Source: Pontiella desulfatans (lineage in GTDB: Bacteria; Verrucomicrobiota; Kiritimatiellia; Kiritimatiellales; Pontiellaceae). From it: 6,189 nucleotides of DNA. The position numbers were made by a program, and so were the translations under genes. The stretch spans positions 1 through 6,189 of the forward strand of contig JARFRL010000466.1 of NCBI GenBank assembly GCA_029287275.1. The letters run 5' to 3'. Numbering within the stretch: the first letter of the stretch is position 1; every line of letters starts with the position of its first letter. This document shows positions 1 to 3,678 of this stretch, one piece after another. The notes beneath the pieces are model-generated. The model searched no databases and was not told the DNA's origin. It saw only the letters and a list, made by a program, of their open reading frames with translations.

Positions 1-1
1 C

Positions 2-427
2 GCCTTCCATGCCTTTTATCTGTCGAACCTCACGGTTCACACCGATCTCTACGACGGCGTCGCGGACGGGCTGCGGGCGTTGGCCGCGGCGGGGCACCAG
101 CTCGCGGTGTTGACGAACAAGCCGGGCGAACCGTGCCGCGCCATTTTAACGCGCTTCGGCCTCATCGATCTTTTCAGCGCCGTCGTTGGCGGAGGCGACG
201 TGCCCTCGTTGAAGCCCGATCCGGAGGGGCTTCGCGCGTGTCTGGCGCGCGCGGGCGCGGCGGCCTCCGACGCGTGGATGGTGGGGGACCATTGCACCGA
301 TCTGGCGGTGGCGGAAAACGCGGGGGTTCGGAGCGCGTTCGTGACCTACGGTTTCGGCGAGCAGCGGGGGTTGAAACCGACCGCGTATTTCGCTTCGTTT
401 CCCGAATTGATCGGGTACTTTGTCTGA
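2..427 (+). CDS. gph: HAD-family hydrolase, phosphoglycolate phosphatase type (3' part only)
   Basis: The reading frame is open from the window's left edge, so the start codon and the N-terminal nucleophile motif (DxDGT) lie outside; 141 residues are visible. Three later HAD signatures are present: motif II LTNKP at visible residues 37-41, motif III KPDP at 71-74, and motif IV VGDHCTD at 94-100 with the two acidic Mg2+ ligands D96 and D100. LTNKP followed by an FGL..LF..VVGGGD..S.KPDP block is typical of Gph, the cytosolic enzyme that hydrolyses 2-phosphoglycolate made during DNA repair or oxygenase reactions. Related HAD-IA phosphatases, for example PpaX-like pyrophosphatases, share these motifs, so the substrate is inferred. 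The TTG at position 80 is an internal codon and not a start, because homologous sequence (cap end and AFHAFYLSNL...) continues upstream in frame. The stop lies 3 bases before queE, which suggests co-transcription and translational coupling. Confidence 0.85.
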   Translation, partial: AFHAFYLSNLTVHTDLYDGVADGLRALAAAGHQLAVLTNKPGEPCRAILTRFGLIDLFSAVVGGGDVPSLKPDPEGLRACLARAGAAASDAWMVGDHCTDLAVAENAGVRSAFVTYGFGEQRGLKPTAYFASFPELIGYFV

Positions 428-430
428 GCC

Positions 431-1180
431 ATGAAAACGTATCTTTCAGAAATATTCAGCTCGATTCAGGGTGAAGGCCCGCACGTCGGCGAGCGCCATC
501 TTTTCGTCCGCTTTTGCGGGTGCCACCGCGAATGCGTCTTTTGCGACACCAACACCGAACGAACCGAGACCGTGATGGTTGAAAAGGAGCCCGGCTCCGG
601 AACTTTCGAGCAGATTCCGAATCCGCTGACCGCGACGCAGGTGATGGACCTGATCCGCGAGGTGGACTCGAAACAAACCAATCGGCGGGTTTCCCTGACG
701 GGTGGCGCGCCGTTGTTGCAGGCTCATTTCCTCCGCGAACTGCTTCCGTTGCTCGTGGGCGACGACCACAGCGTTTATCTCGAAACCGCGGGCGATCTGC
801 CGCAACAGCTCAAGTCGATCATCGAATGGATAGACATCGTCGCGATGGACGTGAAGCTCTCGAGCGTGACCCACGAGCAAAACGCGTTTCCCGCGCATTG
901 GCAGTTTCTGAAAACCTGCCGCGATTACGACGTCGACGTGTTCACCAAGCTGGTGCTCTCCGCGGAGACGCGCGAGGGCGAGCTGATGGAAGCGGTGAAG
1001 GGCATCAAAAAAGCCGGCGGCGAGGACACGCTGGTGGTGATTCAGCCCATGACGAAAGCCGCGAGGACCGACGCCGTGCCCAGCGGCGAGCAGCTGCTGC
1101 GCTGGCAGGACAAGGTGTTGGGCGTGCTGCCCAACGTCCGCGTGATTCCCCAGACCCATAAAATGCTGGAGATGCTTTAA
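431..1180 (+). CDS. queE: 7-carboxy-7-deazaguanine synthase (radical SAM)
   Basis: QueE is a cytosolic radical SAM enzyme that contracts the ring of 6-carboxy-5,6,7,8-tetrahydropterin (CPH4) to 7-carboxy-7-deazaguanine (CDG). The 249-residue protein opens with the family's SEIFSSIQGEGPHVG block (residues 6-20). It carries the CxxxCxxC iron-sulfur motif at C31, C35 and C38, followed by DT as expected for QueE. An extra cysteine, C29, sits just before the cluster motif. The SAM-binding motif reads TGGAPLLQ (90-97), where most radical SAM proteins have GGEP, so the glutamate is replaced by alanine at residue 93. Further QueE-like blocks are YLETAGDLP (116-124), DIVAMDVKLSS (135-145) and the C-terminal VIPQTHK (238-244). 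The start ATG at 431 follows the upstream stop by 3 bases and gives the standard N-terminus. No strong ribosome binding site is visible, so translation may depend on coupling to the upstream gene. Its tight placement with queC and queD supports the assignment. Confidence 0.95.
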   Translation: MKTYLSEIFSSIQGEGPHVGERHLFVRFCGCHRECVFCDTNTERTETVMVEKEPGSGTFEQIPNPLTATQVMDLIREVDSKQTNRRVSLTGGAPLLQAHFLRELLPLLVGDDHSVYLETAGDLPQQLKSIIEWIDIVAMDVKLSSVTHEQNAFPAHWQFLKTCRDYDVDVFTKLVLSAETREGELMEAVKGIKKAGGEDTLVVIQPMTKAARTDAVPSGEQLLRWQDKVLGVLPNVRVIPQTHKMLEML

Positions 1181-1861
1181 ATGAAGAAGGCGGTCGTTCT
1201 ACTTAGCGGCGGCCTCGATTCCGCGACCGCGTTGGCGATGGCGTTGGACGAGGGCTACGAAGTTCACGCCGTCTCCTTCAACTACGGCCAGCGCCATTCC
1301 GTCGAGCTCGATTGCGCGGTGGAACAAGCCGCGGCCGCCAAGCAGCATAAAATCGTCGAGATCGATCTGAGCTCGTTCGGCGGGTCCGCGCTCACCGCCG
1401 ACATCGACGTGCCGAAGCATGACGACGTCGCGGAGCTGACCGACGAGATCCCCGTCACCTACGTCCCCGCGCGCAACACGGTTTTTCTTTCCTACGCGCT
1501 CGCGTGGGCCGAGGTGCTGGAAGCCGACGACCTCTTCATCGGCGTCAACGCGCTCGACTACAGCGGCTATCCCGACTGCCGGCCGGAGTTCATCGCGGCC
1601 TACGAAACCATGGCGAATCTCGCGACCGTCGCCGGGGTTCAAGGGCGCAAGCTGACGATTCACACGCCGCTGATCGATCTGACCAAGGCCGAAATCATTC
1701 AACGCGGGCTTGCGTTGGGGGTCGATTACGCTAAAACCACCAGCTGCTACGACCCCGCGCCCGACGGCCGCGCCTGCGGGCGTTGCGATTCCTGCCTGCT
1801 CCGCAAGAAAGGGTTCGCCGACGCGGGGATCACGGACCCGCGGCCTTATGTTAAGGATTGA
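1181..1861 (+). CDS. queC: 7-cyano-7-deazaguanine (preQ0) synthase
   Basis: QueC converts CDG to preQ0 using ATP and ammonia, the step directly after QueE. The 226-residue protein has the N-type ATP pyrophosphatase P-loop SGGLDS at residues 9-14, the FNYGQRH block at 33-39, VPARNTVFLS at 95-104 and GVNALDYSGYPDCRPEF at 121-137. All of these are characteristic of QueC. The C-terminal zinc site is complete, with C189, C199, C202 and C205 in a CX9CX2CX2C arrangement. The length is normal for the family. The ATG follows the queE stop TAA with no bases between them. A GGAG at 1168-1171, inside the end of queE, lies nine bases upstream as a plausible ribosome binding site. This arrangement points to tight co-expression with queE. 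Confidence 0.97.
   Translation: MKKAVVLLSGGLDSATALAMALDEGYEVHAVSFNYGQRHSVELDCAVEQAAAAKQHKIVEIDLSSFGGSALTADIDVPKHDDVAELTDEIPVTYVPARNTVFLSYALAWAEVLEADDLFIGVNALDYSGYPDCRPEFIAAYETMANLATVAGVQGRKLTIHTPLIDLTKAEIIQRGLALGVDYAKTTSCYDPAPDGRACGRCDSCLLRKKGFADAGITDPRPYVKD
1853..1857 (+). promoter_or_regulatory. Ribosome binding site of queD
   Basis: AAGGA lies within the last codons of queC, seven bases before the ATG at 1865. This spacing favours that ATG over the TTG at 1862 and the ATG at 1874. Confidence 0.6.
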
Positions 1862-1864
1862 TTG

Positions 1865-2230
1865 ATGCCGAAAATGAAGATTTACAAGGAATTCAAGTTC
1901 GACTCCGCGCATTGGCTGCCGAACGTGCCGCCGACGCACAAGTGCGCCAACATGCACGGCCACACCTACTACATCGAGGTGCATGTGGAGGACGAGCTGG
2001 ACCCCGTGCTGGGTTGGGTGCTCGACTTCAACGAGATGCGCCGCGTGGTGGATCCGCTGATCGATCGGCTGGATCACAAGGTGCTCAACGAGATCGAAGG
2101 GCTGGAGAACCCGACCGCGGAATTCATCGCGCTATGGTTCTGGAACCAGATCAAGCCCGCGCTGCCCCAACTGTGTCAGGTCGTCGTGAAGGAAAATCCC
2201 ACGAACGTCTGCGTCTATTCCGGGGAATAA
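1865..2230 (+). CDS. queD: 6-carboxy-5,6,7,8-tetrahydropterin synthase
   Basis: QueD converts 7,8-dihydroneopterin triphosphate to CPH4, releasing acetaldehyde and triphosphate; CPH4 is the substrate of QueE. The 121-residue protein keeps every key residue of the family. Zinc ligands are H16 in FDSAHWLP and H31 and H33 in MHGHTY; catalytic residues are C27, D70-H71 (LDHKVLN) and E110 (VKENPTNVCVY). From memory, the length and numbering match E. coli QueD, including the shared LENPT segment at 80-84. I chose the ATG at 1865 because AAGGA at 1853-1857 sits seven bases upstream. A TTG at 1862 and an ATG at 1874 are alternatives but are spaced less well. The gene begins 3 bases after the queC stop and is the last gene of the operon. 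Confidence 0.97.
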   Translation: MPKMKIYKEFKFDSAHWLPNVPPTHKCANMHGHTYYIEVHVEDELDPVLGWVLDFNEMRRVVDPLIDRLDHKVLNEIEGLENPTAEFIALWFWNQIKPALPQLCQVVVKENPTNVCVYSGE

Positions 2231-2232
2231 TT

Positions 2233-2257
2233 CCCGCGCTTTCAGCGAGCGGGTTTT
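2233..2257 (+). terminator. Probable Rho-independent terminator of the que operon
   Basis: Just after the queD stop, CCCGCGCT pairs with AGCG..CGGG around a TTC loop, giving an 8-bp stem with a two-base AG bulge on the 3' side. TTTT follows directly. The T-run is short, so termination may be partial. The position, three to four bases past the last que gene and before a gene of unrelated function, supports the call. Confidence 0.6.
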
Positions 2258-2283
2258 AATCGCCAAGGCGGATGGCGCCAAAA
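2254..2283. repeat. Imperfect inverted repeat in the queD to glycosidase gap
   Basis: TTTT-AAT-CGCCA on the left mirrors TGGCG-CC-AAAA on the right around a seven-base centre (AGGCGGA). The 5-bp GC-rich core stem is exact and the flanking T/A arms are also complementary, with unpaired bases between. It overlaps the T-run of the preceding hairpin. On the - strand the hairpin followed by AAAATTAAAA-type sequence reads as a poor terminator, so the role is unknown. Confidence 0.3.
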
Positions 2284-2297
2284 TCGGAACCAAAAGT

Positions 2298-2326
2298 TTG
2301 GGGAACTCGTTTCGATTTGATAACCT
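2298..2326 (+). promoter_or_regulatory. Weak candidate promoter for the glycosidase-like gene
   Basis: TTGGGG at 2298-2303 (three matches to TTGACA) and TAACCT at 2321-2326 (keeping the first T, the A and the last T of TATAAT) are 17 bases apart. This A/T-richer stretch is the only plausible sigma-70 position I see between the que terminator and the gene at 2406. The matches are poor and the call is inference from position. Confidence 0.2.
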
Positions 2327-2347
2327 TATAGCAAGGCCAAAACAGGT

Positions 2348-2359
2348 TCATGATCATGA
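2348..2359. promoter_or_regulatory. Perfect 12-bp palindrome, possible operator
   Basis: TCATGATCATGA is its own reverse complement. It lies 46 bases before the start of the glycosidase-like gene and about 20 bases downstream of the candidate promoter, where a repressor could act. It does not match an operator I know, and a 12-bp palindrome can occur by chance. Confidence 0.3.
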
Positions 2360-2392
2360 GCGTTCAGGCTCGGATCGGCATTGAAATCGCAA

Positions 2393-2397
2393 AAGGA
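2393..2397 (+). promoter_or_regulatory. Ribosome binding site of the glycosidase-like gene
   Basis: AAGGA lies eight bases before the ATG at 2406. It fixes this start, which also yields the signal peptide. Confidence 0.65.
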
Positions 2398-2405
2398 TTC
2401 TAACC

Positions 2406-3581
2406 ATGAGAAAATCGATTGTGATCGCCGCGTTGACAGCCGTTCCACTTGTCGCGTCCGCGTCCGACGGGCAAAACGGCCACGACTGGCTGGTCGCGGA
2501 GACCAAGCGGCAGCTGGAGGGGTGTCGCCTGAAAAGCGACTCGGGAATTTGGCTGCACACGCCGGATGGCATCGCGCATTACGAAGCGTTGTGGACCCGC
2601 GATTTCTACTACTACTTGAAGTTCGCGGGCGACTTGATCAGCAAAGAGGAGGCGAAGGCCTCGATCATATACATGGCGGCGGGACAACGCGCGGACGGTT
2701 GCGCGCCTGATCGCGTCAACGCGAAAGGAATTCCGATCTACAGTCCGGGCGGCGAAGATAATCCACTGGCTGATCACGCGAAGGATAATGGCCCCTGTTT
2801 CGCGTTGGCGGTCTGCGAATACGCGCGCCGATATGACGACATGGAATACTTCGAGACGATCGAACCCAGACTCAAGAGAGCGATCGATCATGTTTCGAGG
2901 GCCGAAAACGGATTGGTATATAATCCGGCGGACAATCCCCAGTGCGTTTACGGGTTCACGGACATCGTCGCGAAAACGGGCCATGTTCTTTTCACCTCGC
3001 TTCTTTACTATCAGGCTTGCGATGAGTTGGCGCGCCTGAGCGAGATCGTCGAATCCGAGCATCAGGATGAATATCGCCGCCGAGCGAATTTGATCAAGCG
3101 GAATATCGGACTCCTCTGGGACGATGAGTCCGGCATGTTTTTCGCCGCCGATCAGGATTGTCGGCAGATCGACGTCTGGGGAAGCATGTTGGCGATCCAT
3201 GTTGGCGTCGCGACCGAGGCGCGCCGCGAACGGATTCTGGATTATTTCATCACGAATTTGGACGGATTGGTGAAGAATGGTCAGGTCCGGCACCTCCCTC
3301 AGGGAGAGTTTTGGGAGCGGTTTTTTGACGAAATTCCGGAAAGCTCCACGAAGCCGGGCACCTATCAGAATGGCGCGTATTGGTCGACGCCGCTGGCTTG
3401 GATCGTGCCCGCTCTGGCTCAGGCCGATCCGGAAAAAGCGCGTCGGTTGGTTTTGGATACCGTCGCGGATTTCCGCGCGAACGGCACGGCGGAGTGCGTC
3501 AACGTGGACTACCGGAAGGTACCCGACTACGTCCCTTCAATCACCAGCCTGTATTCCGTCCGTCGCTGGCTTTTGGAGTGA
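2406..3581 (+). CDS. Exported six-hairpin glycosidase-like protein, family not assigned
   Basis: The 391-residue protein starts with a short classical signal peptide: RK at 2-3, a hydrophobic stretch at 5-17, and a likely cleavage after ASA at 17-19, so it should act outside the cytoplasm. The mature part is rich in Trp, Tyr and acidic residues and has motifs of (alpha/alpha)6-barrel glycosidases. These are LWTRDFYYYL (62-71), GQRADGCAPDRV (93-104), DHAKDNGPCF (123-132), YGFTDIVAKTG (182-192), DVWGSMLAIH (256-265) and YQNGAYWSTPLAWIVPAL (320-337). The RD, DR, D-DN and FTD-K-TG positions would line the pocket in such a fold. I recall similar unclassified proteins and distant likeness to glucoamylase, debranching or GH125 mannosidase folds, but I cannot name a substrate or catalytic pair. 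The start is set by AAGGA at 2393-2397, eight bases upstream of the ATG. The gene stands alone, with a convergent sensor kinase downstream that may respond to carbohydrate. Activity, and even catalysis, is inferred. Confidence 0.8.
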   Translation: MRKSIVIAALTAVPLVASASDGQNGHDWLVAETKRQLEGCRLKSDSGIWLHTPDGIAHYEALWTRDFYYYLKFAGDLISKEEAKASIIYMAAGQRADGCAPDRVNAKGIPIYSPGGEDNPLADHAKDNGPCFALAVCEYARRYDDMEYFETIEPRLKRAIDHVSRAENGLVYNPADNPQCVYGFTDIVAKTGHVLFTSLLYYQACDELARLSEIVESEHQDEYRRRANLIKRNIGLLWDDESGMFFAADQDCRQIDVWGSMLAIHVGVATEARRERILDYFITNLDGLVKNGQVRHLPQGEFWERFFDEIPESSTKPGTYQNGAYWSTPLAWIVPALAQADPEKARRLVLDTVADFRANGTAECVNVDYRKVPDYVPSITSLYSVRRWLLE

Positions 3582-3601
3582 AGCAACGGCGCGGAAAGGA
3601 T

Positions 3602-3613
3602 GCCGCGCGCGGC
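3602..3613. repeat. GC-only palindrome between the convergent genes
   Basis: GCCGCGCGCGGC is a perfect 12-bp palindrome in the 97-base gap between the two convergent stops. Flanking bases extend the complementarity loosely (AACGGCGCGG at about 3584-3593 against CCGCGC..CGGCGTT). No T-run follows on either strand, so it is not a standard intrinsic terminator, though it may stall transcription. Confidence 0.3.
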
Positions 3614-3678
3614 GTTACGCTTCCGCGGAGTCGATCTTCACGCGCGGATCGCATGCCGGAACCCGCTCTCGCCCGTGT

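Noticed and set aside
80..82. TTG at 80 as the start of the HAD protein
   Set aside because: In-frame coding sequence continues upstream to the window edge, and a start here would remove most of the cap domain and the catalytic Asp.
446..1159. Long open frame on the - strand opposite queE
   Set aside because: It is a shadow of queE, full of His, Arg and Gly with no recognisable domain, in a high-GC gene whose codon bias opens the opposite frame.
1199..2077. 292-codon open frame on the - strand across queC and queD
   Set aside because: It overlaps two certain genes and has low-complexity His/Val/Gly-rich sequence with no motif.
2231..2405. Riboswitch or small RNA in the gap after queD
   Set aside because: The gap holds a terminator-like hairpin, a short inverted repeat and a palindrome, but no preQ1-type fold or other known RNA pattern, and the next gene is not a queuosine gene.
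2400..3293. 297-codon open frame on the - strand opposite the glycosidase-like gene
   Set aside because: The + strand frame has a ribosome binding site, a signal peptide and enzyme-like motifs; the opposite frame has none.
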